In this document: positions 22,137-35,115 of the stretch, in pieces
Numbering within the stretch: the stretch's first letter is position 1
Layout: each line of letters opens with the position of its first letter
DNA from: Tausonia pullulans
Taxonomy: Eukaryota; Basidiomycota; Tremellomycetes; Cystofilobasidiales; Mrakiaceae
Direction of reading: 5' to 3'
Length of the DNA: 64,000 nucleotides
Assembly (NCBI GenBank): GCA_951802195.1
Contig: OX637625.1
Location: 1,302,001-1,366,000, forward strand
Translations under genes and position numbers: made by a program
The notes under the pieces: model-generated
Told to the model about the DNA's origin: nothing
The model's input: only the letters and a program-made list of their open reading frames with translations
The model's database searches: none

Positions 22137-23119
22137 CCGCGTCTCAAACAGATCGAGCGAGGGCCCGGGCTCGCTTGCTGGCTTCCCCGCTCGAGGGCGG
22201 ACTTGGCCCAAATCAGTCCCCAAGGCCAGACAGCCGGCTCATGAAACCTCGCTTGTCCGCGCCACTGCATGTATGCTAGGCTGGTCGTTGCGAGAGTGGC
22301 GCTGTTGCTCCTCTTGCGGTGCACCCGCCTTGTGAGCTGCGCTCTGGCAGCCGACATCCTTGTCTTCCATCGCGACCGCCACTTCAGCGCAGTCCCCCTT
22401 CTTTTCGCGTGCCCAGGCTGCCTGCCTGGACCTGCCTGTACCTTGCAACAGCCCAGCCACCCGCCTCCCCCCCGCCTTCTCTCGCGTGGCACCCATTCGC
22501 GCTCGCTCCCTTGCTCCACGGCACCATCGTCATTCCTTCTTCCTCGAGGCTGCAGTGGATCCCTGCCCTCCCGAACCCTAATTAGGGGACCAAGCTCGCT
22601 CGCTCTCCGCTTTCACTTCATCACCCATCGTTTATACTATCCCGCCCGTCATCATCACACGCACGGACAACAAGCAGCGGAGTTCTGTCTAGCCTTGTGG
22701 CTCCCGACTGGGCCCATCGGATAAACGTCGGGACGATCGATCCCCTTCCAAGTAAGCTTTCCAGTTCTCTTCTCCTCATCAATGGAAAGGATAGCACGGG
22801 GACCACCGGGGCAGCATCCTCTGCGGCCACGCATGCTCTCGACTTTCGCCACCTAGTCGATCCTCTCAAGGTTTTTGTTTCTTTTTTTTAATATTTATTT
22901 CTTGTGTCTTTTTCCCTGTCGCCCGTTGTCCGACTACTGCAGTACTCATGCCCGACTGCACATGGGAGGGCTCTGAGAGGCTGTTTCTGGTGTCTCACGC
23001 TTCTCTCGCTCTCTCGAATCTCGCCCAGGGCGGCGGTAGCAGGCAGGGTTGTGGCAAAAGACATTATGAACATCTCGCCCGTCGAGACGTCCGTCCGTTT
23101 TGGCTGGAAGCGAAGGTGC
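22137..23119. promoter_or_regulatory. Upstream region of the Zn2Cys6 gene
   Basis: About 1 kb between the regulator start and the stop codon of RPS7. It is G+C-rich near the regulator. It contains a T/A-rich patch around 22872-22902 (tttcttttttttaatattta), the most A+T-rich spot of the area, which may belong to the RPS7 3' end or the regulator promoter. No gene is supported. Confidence 0.4.
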
Positions 23120-24100
23120 TTAGAGCTCGGTGGAGGGGGCAGGGAACTCGCTAGAGAAGGAGACCAGCACGGCGTCAATGACAGCTCCACGCCCGACGAA
23201 CAAGCCAAGCGAGCGAGCACCCACAAGTGAACGTCCTTGCCGGTGAGGCGGCGGTAGACCGAGGCGAACGAGTCAAGCTTGTACTCAAGGAGGTTCGAGT
23301 CCTTGGCGTCGAGGAAGACGCGGGTAAGCTTGGAGCCGTCGGTCGAGACGCGGGTCCTCTTGCCGGTGATCTCAGAGGGGAAGACGAGGTCCTCGAGGAT
23401 CTTCTCGTGGACGACGGTAAGGGTCCTCGAGCGGGGGCGCTGCTGCTTGACGCGCGAGTGGCGGGTCGGCTTGCGGAGCATGCGGCGCTGAGCAAGGAAG
23501 ACGACGTGGCGGTCGGAGAACTGGGTTGAGAGAAGGCAAGCGAGAGACATGTCAGCCGAACCTCTCTCGAATGGATCTGTTGGCTTCTTGGTACTGGAAA
23601 AGCGCGCGCGTGCGTGCCCCCGCCTTCTCTGTGCACGCGCGCGTCGCCGTCAACAGCCCTGCACCCCTTCAGAACCACCAACGCACCTTCTTCTCGAGCT
23701 CGCGGGTGAGGCGGGCCTGGACCTTGTGGAAAGCCTTGAGCTGGGGGACGGGGACGAAGATGACAATAGCCTTCTTGCCACCCTTGACGTCGACCTCCTT
23801 GGCGGCGGAGATCTGGAGGACGCGGAGCTCGGCCTTGAGCTCGGGAACGTTGTTCTCGAGGTCAAGGATGGCCTGGGCGACGGTCTGGATGGGTAGGTAA
23901 GCGGGTGGCCAAGGTCGCGTGCGAGGGCAGGGAAGAAAGGCGGGAGAGAAGGGACGAAGGGAAGAGGCGCGAGAGGGTCAATTCTTCTGCCCGCGCGCCG
24001 CGTGCCTCTCACTCTCTTCTTTTGCTCTCACCTGCTCGATCTCGTCAGGCGCGGTGGTGGGCGCGTTGGCAGTCCTCTGGATCTTCGTGGTGTAAGACAT
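23120..24100 (-). CDS. RPS7: 40S ribosomal protein S7 (eS7)
   Basis: Four exons join in frame: 24100-24032, 23884-23687, 23520-23225 and 23150-23120, giving 197 residues, the usual eS7 length. The N-terminus is [20 protein letters not shown]. Internal family blocks are [54 protein letters not shown], and [20 protein letters not shown] at the C-terminus before a short PSTEL tail. The last exon is only 31 nt and is needed to complete HFEFP. The protein is part of the small ribosomal subunit. Introns are 147, 166 and 74 nt; I saw no clear box C/D snoRNA in them. Confidence 0.97.
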
Positions 24101-24573
24101 TCTCGGCAAAGTTACGTCCGAAGACTGGAGGTGATACCGGGGAGTCGAGGGAAGGGAAGAAGCCAGGGGGAAGAGTAGCCATGGGGGGAAGGGGGAGGAC
24201 GCACAAGCCGGTCACTGTGAGGATGCCTTCCAGGGGAAGGAGCAACATTCATGCAACATGACCAACGTACATCCTGGGAGAATGAGTAGAGGAGGGTCAG
24301 CGGGAAGAGCGACCGGCGGGCGGGGAGACGAGCAGACGCACAAGCTTGAAGGGAAGAGAGGGAGCGAGGGGAGAAGACGCAGGCCGCGCCGGTAAATCGA
24401 AAGACGCCTGGTTCTCGTCTCGCGCGCCGCCCTCGGGCTCGCTGGCTGTGGCTGCGTGTGGCGGCGGCGTCCCTTCAAGGCGGTGCTCGTCCGTCCGCCC
24501 GTCATGTCTCCCTCCTATCTCACTTTCTCCTTCTCTGCTCTCGCAAGATTCAGGACCACGCATCGTCATCTCA
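24101..24573. promoter_or_regulatory. Upstream region of RPS7
   Basis: About 470 bp between the RPS7 start and the Nup85 stop. It must include the RPS7 promoter and possibly a 5' UTR intron. No gene or recognisable ribosomal-protein promoter motif is visible to me. Confidence 0.4.
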
Positions 24574-27457
24574 TCAACCAAGAATCTCCCGCGCCAGGTA
24601 TCGGGCAAGCGCCAGCCGGACAACCTCGAGCCCCTTGAGCGCAGCCGCATATGCCTCCTCCCGAGAGACCCCTCCAGCATCTGCCGTCTCGTCGCCTCGT
24701 CGTCGACCAGACACCTTGGTTCCGTTGGGCAGCGCTTCTGTCGGCCTCTTCTGCTTCTTCTTCGCAGAGGACGAAGACTGGAGGTTTGAGAGATGGCTGA
24801 GGTAGTCCGAAGGCGAGTGCGTCGACGCCGAGACAACCTCCTCGAGGTGCCGAAGAAGCTCGTACGCGCCGTCCGTGGAGATCAGCATCTCCCGGTCTGA
24901 AGGAATATAATGCCATACAGTCAGCGAGAGATATGGAGCCGAGTGGCATGACGGACAACGACGACCCACCCTCGAGCAACGGCACCGCATCGACCAGCAG
25001 CACCGCCCAGAACCCCACAGGCGCAATCCCCGAGACGAGCATCCTCACGAGCAGGTCCGCCGCCCTCTGACGCTCGTCCGCGGCGTAGGCCTCGAGGAAG
25101 TCGCGGAACGCAGGGAGGAAGCTGAGCTTGTTCGCGAGCACCGCGAACGACGGGTTGGCGAGCGCAAGCTTCTGATATTGCGTCGAGGAGGAGGGGCCCG
25201 CAATGTAGTGCGGCGAGTCGGGGGAGAAGAGCGAGGGCGGGATCGAGTTGACAAGAGCGATGAACTCGGAGGGGCCTGCGTGCGAGAAGAAAGGGTCAGA
25301 CACCAGTCGATGGGGAGGAGTGAGGGCTCAAGGAACTCACCCTCGCGAACGTATTCGTTGAGGATCTTCTCCGCGATTAAGCCGAGCCGTCGTCCGTCGC
25401 CGGCACGAATACAGTAGGCGACCGCAAAGCCGTACTGGCGCCGCTGGATCATCTTCTCGCCGATGGTCCGCGACAGCGTACGGGCCTCATCCTCAAGTTC
25501 ATACGCGTGCAGCCTGAAAGGAGCGCTGCGTGTCAGGGAAGGATCGAACCCACAAAGGAGGAAAGGGACAACTCACATTTGGAACACCTCGTCGACCTTC
25601 TCGAGGTCCAGCTCCGGCTCAGCGGCATCTCCACTCTCCGCTTCTTCCTCTGACTCTTCGTCTCTCTCCTTGTCCAGCTCGACCCTCTCAACGATGGCCG
25701 CTATCCGATGTTTCCCCTCGTCACCCGCAGTCCCGAGATAGTCGCATGCAAGCCGCCACAGCCCTGGGTCGCTCTCAAGGTGGTCCGCATATTCGAGCAC
25801 AAAGTGGTCCCGCATCGACCGCGGGTGCTCCGGCAGTGGCGGCTCGAGGAGCGAAAGCTTGTCGAGCAAGTCCGTCAGGTGCGTGACGAGCCAGATCGAG
25901 AACGGGTAAGCGAGCGTGATGGCGTGGGTGATCTTGCCCTGAAGGAGCGCGAGTTGAACTGAGTCCTCCGCTGTCGATTCGTCCGGTCGAGTCTCTTCGG
26001 GAAGCTGGGCGACAATGTGCTGGATCGTCTCGGGGAGGTCGTCCCGCTTGAGGCCCGGTCGAACCCAGAGTCCCCAGGCTCCGACGGCCTCACGCCAGTC
26101 GGCGCTCTCAGCCAGGATCTGAGCCTCATTGCCCTCGAGGATGTCGAGCATTTCCTTGACGCGGTCCTCAAGGGCAACACCCTCTCCATCAAACTCCTCC
26201 CACTCTCCCTCGCGACTCCAGCCCGAGCCGCCGAGCGTACGGGCGACCGTCCGAAACTGGGATCGCCAGGTGGCGTGGGCGGTAAGGAAGGCGCGCTCGG
26301 TCGAGTACGACGCAGAAGAGGAGCGAGGGTACGACTCGAGAAGGGAGGATATCCGTGGGGCAAGCCGAGAGAGCGGAGGGGACGGGTGTGAGGCGAGGGT
26401 GAGAATGAGCTGAGTGGCAGAGGGAAGATAGCCGCGGAGAAGTGATCTGGTCGGATGCGAGCTCAGCAGACAAGTTCGCCCTCTCGCTGCCCTCATCATA
26501 TAAAGTGACTCACTGGTTGGTATACGACCAAAAATGCTCGTGCTCCCAGGGCTTGCGGGCCTCAAAGATCTCCTCGCCCTCCTCGTTTGTGGGTCCAAAG
26601 TCGGCCCGGTTGACCCAGTCGAGGAGCTCCTCGCCGACGACGCCCTCGCCCCGGCCGTCCTCGGGAGCATAGAGGAGCTTGGCGAGGTGGAAGATTTGGG
26701 TGACGGCTTCCCATGTCTCGACGTCCTCCTCGGGGAAGTCAGGCGACGAGAGCTGTTGGCGCAGGGTGTCGACGTAGAGCGAAGCGATGCGCGAGTAGAA
26801 GTTGATAGCCGTGGGCGAGGGGAGACTAGGCAAAACAGAGGGAGTAGAAAAATCAGCTGGTGAGATGCTGAATCTCAATCGATGACAGGCAGCCAAGAGC
26901 AGGCCAGCTCGACGAGGACTCACGCGTTCCCTTTAGACGACGCGCCTCGCGACGATTGACGCCGCTCGTTCTCCGCCTCGTCTGCGATCTGCTGGAGGGA
27001 TCGGAAGAGCGTGTACGTCTTGGTGTAAAGCTGATCATTGCCAAGCGCTATCTCAGTCAGTGAAGGTATCTCTACATCGACCGGGCCGCTCTCAACAGGC
27101 GAAGCATGCGAGACGCACCGGGACGAGGTGCTCAGCGACGGCGTCCGTCTGCCCAAAGAAGATGGCCCGCTCGTTCTGAAACGTTCCCTTGGTCTCGGTG
27201 GGCCGGTCCGAGGTCGAGATGGCCTTTGAGGTAAGAGCAAATCGGTCAGCCTGACTCATGTTGCTGGACGGTCCGTCGAGTCGAAGCCTGTCTCTCGCGG
27301 GCTCGCTCGCTCTCGCTCCAACTCTCACCTTCGTGACGAACGCGCCGACCTCGGTTCCACTCGGGCTGAGAGTGTGGGAGAGCGTGCGACCAGAGGCCTG
27401 CCATTGCGGAAGCTGGCCTCGGGGGATCGGGGCGGGCGAGAAGGAGAGCGTGGCCAT
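24574..27457 (-). CDS. NUP85: Nucleoporin Nup85
   Basis: A scaffold subunit of the Y-shaped (Nup84/Nup107) complex of the nuclear pore. About eight exons run from MATLSFSPAPIPRG to LARYLAREILG. Family blocks include TKTYTLFRSLQQIADEAENE near the N-terminus, EHEHFWSYTNQ, WREAVGAWGLWVRPGL, HAITLAYPFSIWLVTHLTDL, DHFVLEYADHLESDPGLWRL, LACDYLGTAGDEGKHRIA, LEDEARTLSRTIGEKMIQR and RQYGFAVAYCIRAGDGRRL. This is the alpha-helical ancestral-coatomer-element fold typical of Nup85. The longest exon covers about 25580-26500. It contains an acidic insert (EESEEEAESGD) before the VFQMLHAYEL junction. The gene is divergent from RBM8A with about 660 bp between start codons. Exon ends in the N-terminal third are less certain than the rest. 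Confidence 0.9.
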
Positions 27458-28116
27458 GACAGGAGGGTGGTCGTTGGTTGAGAGGGGAGCAGCAGCGGCG
27501 GGGAAGCGGCAGTACAACGAAGCTCGCTCTTTCTCTTGCTCGACGACCATCAACCATGGTCATCTTGCCCAAGCGGAATACCGAATCGTCTGAGAGGCGA
27601 CGCTCTGAATGTATCTGTTGACTGGTCGGGCGAGACGTAGCCGCCAACATCAATACAACATCGTCACTGTGCGTTATGATTAACATCTGCCACCTCGAAA
27701 ATGGCCTCATTCAGTCCATCCTCATTTGGCATTGTCTCGTCCGTCAGCGACGATGAAACTTAGCAAGGCGCAATAAGCCATGAGACCCACCAGCTTCTTC
27801 AAGAAGAAAGAGAAACAAAGATTGGTGATGGCATCATGGGCCAGTGGCTGGGTGCCTAAAGAACTCTTGAAGTCTCAATGAGCTTCTTCAAACATTCTCT
27901 TGAGTGCCCAGACCCATTCAGCAGGTCCATCATCAGTGTGAGATGTCCTGATCGCAGAGTGTCGTTAGGGACGCGTTGCCACAGGTCGCCGAAAAGGCCA
28001 GCGTCGCCTTCCGCCGCCAGCCGCGTTGGGCTGGCTCACTTGCATCCAACGACCACCTCGACCCCTGCCTCTTCTAAAAGACTCTTTCCCTTCTCCCAAA
28101 CTCTTTCAGCACAGGC
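27458..28116. promoter_or_regulatory. Divergent promoter region, NUP85/RBM8A
   Basis: About 660 bp between two divergent starts. The 100 bp before RBM8A are pyrimidine-rich (tctaaaagactctttccctt) and look like a leader. No gene or repeat is seen. Confidence 0.45.
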
Positions 28117-29397
28117 ATGGCTTCTATGGACGTTGACTCTGGTGCGTGTGCCCCGCGAGCGGCTGAGTGGGCCCGAAAGAAGCTGGTCAAGCTTCCCGTC
28201 ACGGAGGACCCGCTTGCTGACAGCTCGGTTGTTTGCCTTCTCTCGCTCCGACGTGCCCAGGTATCAAGAAGCACGGACGGGGATTTGCCTCTAACGGTGA
28301 GTGTGCATCATGCAGGGCTCGAGTATGCGATGTTGGCATAGTCATGGCTGGCCGCTGACACGCGCGCGTCCTTCTCTCGAACTGCGTCCGACCCTCCGCT
28401 CTCTTCCAACATCTCCGCCCTACCGTTCTCCTCGTCATCCTTCCTGCTTGGCATTATCCTCACCATAGGTGCCGAAGACCTTCTGTCCTCCTCGAACTCG
28501 ACCTTCGCCGCCGACGCCTCGGCAGCGGGCCCTAAGAGCACGAACGCTCAGCGATGTACGTGTCTCTCTCGCCTCATATCTGGTTCACGCTTGCTGAACT
28601 CTCACGGCTTCTCCTCACTCTTGCCCGCCTCTCCAGCGATCGAAGGATGGATCGTTCTCGTCACGAACGTTCACGAGGAGGCGACTGAGGAGGTCAGTTC
28701 CGGACGGACGCGCCGCACACGCGTTTGACGGTGGACGGGCGCTGACGCGACCTCATGACACTCGACCCCGAGCAGGACGTGCAGGACAAGTTTGCCGACT
28801 TTGGGGAGATCAAGAACCTTCATCTCAACCTGGACAGGCGGACTGGTTACGTCAAGGTGCGTGCCAAATGCTCGTCCTTATCGTGCGCTTAGGGTCGTGG
28901 CGTCGCGTGCGTTGGATGTCAGGATGAGCCAGATGAGAGGTCGAATTGGTTGCCCCATTTCTCCTCGTGACGGAATCAAGCTTTTGGAGGGGATAGAAAG
29001 ATGGAAGGATTGGAGCCGAGGAGACGCTGCGTCTCCGGGCCTGTCTCTCTAGCAGGACGCGACACTGACTGTTCCTTGTCATCTTGCACTCTATCAGGGC
29101 TATGCTCTCGTTGAGTACGCCACGTTCGAGGAGGCGCAGGCGGCCATCAACGGCGCCTCTGGTACGACGCTACTCGAGCAGGAGCTGGAGTGGTGAGTGT
29201 CCCTCTTTTCCATTCTTGCCTTCTCTTTGCATCGCTTCCCCTCTGACCTCTTGTCGTTTTTTTTCTTCCTTTTCCTTTTCCTTTTCCTTTTCCTTAGCGA
29301 TTTTGCCTTCGTCCGGCCGCCACCGGGTGCTGGTGGAGCGGCCGCTGGTGGTGCTCCTCGGCAGAGGAAGCGCTCTAACAGCCCGGGGCGGAACTAG
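28117..29397 (+). CDS. RBM8A: RNA-binding protein 8A (Y14), exon junction complex
   Basis: Y14 pairs with Mago nashi in the exon junction complex that marks spliced mRNA. Seven exons start at ATG 28117. The protein begins [19 protein letters not shown], then has a Ser/Ala linker. Its RRM has RNP2-like [15 protein letters not shown] and RNP1-like [39 protein letters not shown] lies between them. The C-terminus is [12 protein letters not shown] with a basic [16 protein letters not shown] tail, as in Y14. The sixth intron (28858-29097) is about 240 nt, long for this genome, and the last uses a repeated CTTTTC pyrimidine tract before the acceptor. Its presence fits an intron-rich genome with nonsense-mediated decay. 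A G-rich run follows the stop. Confidence 0.95.
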
Positions 29398-29427
29398 TGG
29401 ATTCATTTGAGGAATGGGAGAAGGAAC

Positions 29428-29461
29428 GGGGGGGGGGGGGGGGGGGTGGGGGGGGGGGGGG
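29428..29461. repeat. Poly-G tract, 34 nt with one interruption
   Basis: Eighteen or more G bases, one T, then G again. It lies 31 bp after the RBM8A stop in the 146-bp gap between convergent genes. The length may be inexact, since such runs are hard to sequence. Confidence 0.85.
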
Positions 29462-29542
29462 CTTTGCCGTTGTGTATTCGCTCTTTCAAAAGAAATGACG
29501 TGTTCATGTGTGTCGTTTTGGAGCATAAGATCTATGTCAAGA

Positions 29543-31310
29543 TCACTCGTCGTCGTCGTCGCCATCCTCTTCCTCCTCATCCTCCTCGACCCAGCCCTCC
29601 TCCCTAGCGCCCTCCAAGAGGCCATCCCGCTCCTCAGCCTCCTCATCGCCCATGAGCGCCGACAGCGTCAGGCAGCACTCAATCAGCAGAGGCGCGACTT
29701 CATCCTCCTCATCGTCTACCTGCTCTGCCTTGGCAGCCCCGCGATCCGCCTTCTCCTGAGCCGTGTACCTCGGCTTGAGCGTGCGAGCGGTTCCGAGGAA
29801 GCCGAGCGCCTTGCCGAGGACACCTTTGGCGAGGGCGACCTCTTCCGAGGACAGGTCGAGCTCCTGCTCGTCGTCCTCGCCCGTCTCGAGCGCATCCGCG
29901 AGCCTCGATCCGAGACCGAGCCAGACTGAGCCCTGGCCAACAGCCGCATCGAACGCCCACTGAGCAGCCGCAACAGGATTGAGCCCACTGCTCGAAGCGT
30001 TGGCCTCATCGATGACCTGGCCGTAGATCTGCTCGGCCCACGTCGCCCAGGTCAGCCGATCGTCGTTGTCGGCGTCGTCGTCGGCGAGGCGCTCGACGAG
30101 CGGGGCGACCGAGTTAGCGACGGAGAGGAGCGTCTGGAGGCGGGCTGTGACGGAATTTGTCGGAGGGAGGAAGGACGTCACAGGGTCGCGTTGGCTGACA
30201 TCCTCAGAGGAGGAGGAGGAGCGCTTGCCAGAGGGCATGGCCTCAAGACCGAGAGCGTAATGCTCCGCCGCCTGGCCGAGGAGTTCGTTCGGGGAGAGGG
30301 AGGACTCGTCGTCGTCGTCCCTAGCACGCTTCTTGGGCGACGCCATCTCCTTTCTCGCAGTGTCGTCCTCGCCCTCACTCTGGTCGTCGTCGTCGTCCCC
30401 ATCTTCCTCGAGCGCCTCAGACGCCAGAAGAACCAAACACCTTCCCCAGGCGATCTGGACCCTCCAACCTTCTCCGTTCCCAGCCGAAGCAGCCGCAGCC
30501 GCAGCCGCGGCCTTCTCCTTCTTCTTCTCCTTCTTCCGCTTGAGCATCCCGCCAGCCTTCTTCGGCTTGCTCTCGGTCGCCGCCTCCGCCTCCACCTCGG
30601 CATTCGTCAATGGCTTCTTCTCCTCCGCCTCGGCAGCCTGGGCGAATGTCTCGAGCGCGACGAGGAAGAACTCCCTGGGCGCGGGCTCGGCTGGGTCCGC
30701 GAGCGCGGGGTCGGCGGCGAGGAGCTGGCCGAGGGCGGTGAGGGAGGTGGCTGGTTTCACGTCTCGCATCGGTCAACTTGGATGGTTCCTTCCCATCGGA
30801 TGGAAGAGAGAAGGCTAGGCGCACCGTAGATGTGAAAGAAGCCCGTCGTCGAGGGAAGGGGGTCCGTCGGGGACGTCGACGACGACGCGGCGTCCGCAAG
30901 GGCGGCAGCAGCAGCATTCTCGGGGAGCTTCATGGGCTTGTCGGAGTCCGGTGAGTTACGCACGATCCGGTCGCACTCATTGATGAGGCCACGGAGGAGC
31001 TGGACAGCCTGGACGGCGTCCTGGGCTAGGTTTGACGAAGACGGGGAGAGACTTCAGGGACACGTCCGACGCATCGACGGCGAACAGGAAGTCCAAGAAG
31101 CCAGTGCTCACTCGCAGCAGCATCCATCGCTCGCTCCCAAAGCTCCTTCAGATCCTCCCACGTGTCGAAGATGTCTTCCTCGCCGTCGCTGGCGTCGTCG
31201 TTGGCGACGGCAGGAGCAGCGGCAGCGACAGCGGCGGGGGTGCTCGTGGTCGACGAAGCGGTAGCCTCGGACGTGACGCGGGCCTTCTTGGTCGGAGGCT
31301 GAGCTGGCAT
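29543..31310 (-). CDS. Ett1/Nro1-like protein (enhancer of translation termination)
   Basis: Three exons join in frame: 31310-31112, 31025-30825 and 30762-29543, giving 539 residues. The layout fits the Ett1/Nro1 family: a basic N-terminus (PPTKKARV), WEDLKELWERAMDAA, the block LLRGLINECDRIVRNSP, a linker and FFHIYG, then a TPR-like helical array (PREFFLVALETFAQAAEAEE, LGQAAEHYALGLEAM, WAEQIYGQVIDEA). Nro1 of fission yeast regulates Ofd1 in oxygen sensing and yeast Ett1 affects stop-codon readthrough; which role holds here cannot be told. Low-complexity inserts (Lys/Glu, poly-Ala, Asp runs) make it longer than the yeast proteins (about 400 residues). The C-terminus is a Glu/Asp tail. It is convergent with RBM8A. 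Confidence 0.7.
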
Positions 31311-31835
31311 GGTTCTAAGGAGAGGGTTGAAGTGAACAAACTTCACTGAGTTGGGCTGGCGATGGTTGAGGATTAGGGGAGGACATACATCAGAAGACAA
31401 TGGAAGTCACATTGAGAGCGCCTGGACCTTCCTGTCGATTCTCGGCCGTCGTCAACGACAGGGCAGGATCCTGGTTTCACCAACAGACAGCAAAGATGAT
31501 GCAGGATCTTGAGAATACGAAGGTCTTATTTTTCGCGCGAAGCCTGGGACGATCACGACAGCAGAAGATCGACGCGATCGAGGGTGTGTGTAGCGCGTGA
31601 GGCGTGAGAAATCATTCAGAGTCGTGCCACCCAATTCCCCCTCCATCTTACCCCTTCCTTCGCAAGCCAGGGGTCGGCCAAGGCGCTGATGGAGAAGGCA
31701 GCTGGGATCTTCCCCCACCTCCTCCCCCCTTTCGGTGTCTGTCATCTCGCGAGACTAGAGGGGGCTCTTCGATGAGCGACAAGGCAGCCTCAACACGCTC
31801 TCTTATCCTCGCTCGGTCCTTCTCCCTCTCTCTCC
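31311..31835. promoter_or_regulatory. Intergenic region between PEX7 and the Ett1-like gene
   Basis: About 525 bp between tandem minus-strand genes, holding the PEX7 3' end and the Ett1-like promoter. No gene, tRNA or repeat is seen. Confidence 0.4.
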
Positions 31836-33631
31836 TCAACCGAGCGGTCGCCAAGGCACGACCTTTCCATCCCAGCCGCACGTGACGAGGAGGCCAGCGC
31901 TGTTTTGAATTCCCAAGCAGCCTGTCAGTGAGAGAGCGAATGGAGTGAGAGACGGAAGAGGGAAGGCAGCGATGGACTTGTACAATGACCAGGCGACTTG
32001 AGGAAGGACGTAGATATCAGGTCAATGTACTCGCTCTGACGGAGTGAGGAACACGGGAGAAGACGCACGACCGACGACAAACTCCGAGTGTGCCGACTGA
32101 TTTGCAAGCAACCGGGGTGGGTCGGTGGACCACCTGAGGCGAAAGGGGGGGGGGGGTGGGAGGAGAGGAGCGAGACGGCGTTGGTGGGCAATGCAAGCGG
32201 GAGATGGAGAAAGGAAAAAGGAAGCTTACACCTTGCATGTCATGTCGTACCCGGCGCTCGCCTGAGTGAATCGCAAGAGAATCTTAAGCGCCCCTCCCCG
32301 ATGCTCCTTACCACGATGAACACGCACCACCACATCTGCCCGATGCGGGCTCCACGCGACCCTCCGAACTGCATACGTGTGGCCCTCAAGCCTTGCAGTC
32401 GGGTGAGCCATCGTCGGGCCGGCACCACCCCCACCGGCCATAGATCCCAGCTTGACGGAGCGGAGATCAAAGATCGAGACCCCGCGATCAGTGCCTCCGA
32501 CGGCGACAACCTGATCGATCATCGATCACGAGCGAGTTTCATCAGCGCGCAGCAGCACGAAGTCAAGGGTGTGAGAACGGGCTCACCCCTTCCCGATACT
32601 TGTTCCAGTCGAGCGAGAGCGCCTCCCCGCCAGGCTGCTGACACTGGAATGCCAGTGTCGGCGGTGACCTTGCGGGCGCGCGGAGATCCCACTGCTTGAA
32701 TGTGCCGTCGGCTGAGACGGAGGCGACGACGTTGGGTGTGTGGGGTGAGAACGGGGCGGCATAGACGCAGGCGGAGTCTTGTGAGAGAAGGCGGGCGTGG
32801 GTCAGTTGCGATTCGAGGGAGACACTACGGAGAGCGGGAGGGAGAGGGGGCAGGCAACACGCGACGGACGGGCGGGGATGGTGAGGAGCGACGTCTGGCG
32901 CGTCGGGTTCCACTGTTTGGGAGATGGTTTAGCTTCAGATGAGGAAGCGAGCGACGACGACACTGGACGCACGAGCTTGAGCGAGCCGTCCCAGCTGCAG
33001 CTGAGGAAGAGGTCCTTTTGGAGGTTGCTCCAGTCGAGGCCCATGACTTCGCGTGAATGCTCCCTCCAGGCGCGGACAGGATGCTCCTGCAGAGTAGGCG
33101 GCGAGCATCAGCGTGGCTCTATAGCCATGGCGCGGACAGCGCAGACCCACGTCGACCGCGATGTCCCAGAGCTTGACGGAGCCGTCGCCGCTGGCGGTTG
33201 CGACCTGGTTCTGGTGTAGCTCGGACCATGCGAGGTCGTAGATGCCGTCCTTGGTGTCGTAGCTTGACCGACTGCTGTCAGCCTGGCAAACCCAGCGATG
33301 CGATGAGGAGCGAGCGCCGACACGACGCACTACTTGTCGACCGAGATGCCTGCCGGGCCGCACTCCTGGAGGCAGTGGAGACGGCCGTTGCCGACGAGGC
33401 CGTAATTGGCTGCGAGCACGGAGTCAGGACGGGACATAAGGGAGGAGATGGAGCTGAGACGGACCAGACGAGGCGAGGGCGAGCCGGCCTGGAGGGGGTA
33501 GGACCGGCGGGTCAGACAGAGACGAGGGAGGCTGCCGAGAGGGACGGACCCTGGACGAAGGGGGAGAAGGCGAGGGCAAAGCCGGCGTAGCCCGGGGTGG
33601 TGAGGGGCAGCGCCCCGGGAGGTGGATTCAT
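31836..33631 (-). CDS. PEX7: PEX7, peroxisomal PTS2 receptor (WD40 protein)
   Basis: Pex7 recognises the N-terminal PTS2 signal and brings cargo such as thiolase to peroxisomes. The protein begins MNPPPGALPLTTPGYAG and continues FALAFSPFVQ, a Pex7-type opening. Later blocks are AANYGLVGNGRLHCLQ, LAWSELHQNQVATASGDGS followed by VKLWDIAVD, EHSREVMGLDWSNLQKDLFL, SCSWDGSLKLVRPV, ASVSADGTFKQWDLRAP and VGGTDRGVSIFDLRSV. The end reads LEGHTYAVRRVAWSPH, GYDMTCKVWSTDPP and a final blade TCGWDGKVVPWRPLG, giving the expected WD repeats. The last two exons are joined by phase and blade conservation; one intron ends in a 12-C tract. The start codon is 191 bp from the divergent cytidine deaminase start. 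Confidence 0.92.
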
Positions 33632-33822
33632 GCTGTCTATCCAAGATGGAGCTCGTGGGAGTTGCCGATGCTGGGAGCGAGGCGAGCAGCCAGATCGGCG
33701 GACTCGGTTGAGTGTAGCCGAACGCGGACTCACCGACCGTCTCGTCGTCTCGGAGGAGAGCGAGAGCACGAGGACGCATTTCTATGTGCCTCCAACCACA
33801 TCACACCCTCTCTCGCTCCATC
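33632..33822. promoter_or_regulatory. Short divergent promoter, PEX7/cytidine deaminase
   Basis: Only 191 bp separate the two start codons, so both promoters and leaders must share this space. I see no clear TATA box. The deaminase side is pyrimidine-rich (caccctctctcgctccatc) just before ATG. Confidence 0.55.
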
Positions 33823-34875
<1,053 letters not shown>

Positions 34876-35115
34876 TGCTAGGCCATGTGATGATGAGATG
34901 CTTTTCTTTTCTTTTCCTTCTGGGGCTGCGCTTGTTCTCGTTGCATACTTTCTCACGAGACGAGACCGATGACGGCTGCGAGCCACGGCTAGGGCGAGGC
35001 CGACCGACGCGCGGAGTTGAGCGCGGCGGCGGCCGCGACGACTCGACGCGCCTTGTTTTCCCTCCTCCAACCGTCACCTCCCTCTCCACCTCCGGCGCCA
35101 ACCTTCCAGCGACCC

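Noticed and set aside
23227-23529. Plus-strand frame opposite RPS7
   Set aside because: It mirrors the highly biased RPS7 coding strand; no independent evidence.
29414-29929. 171-codon plus-strand frame over the poly-G tract
   Set aside because: It is the antisense shadow of the Ett1-like gene, with its start region translating poly-G.
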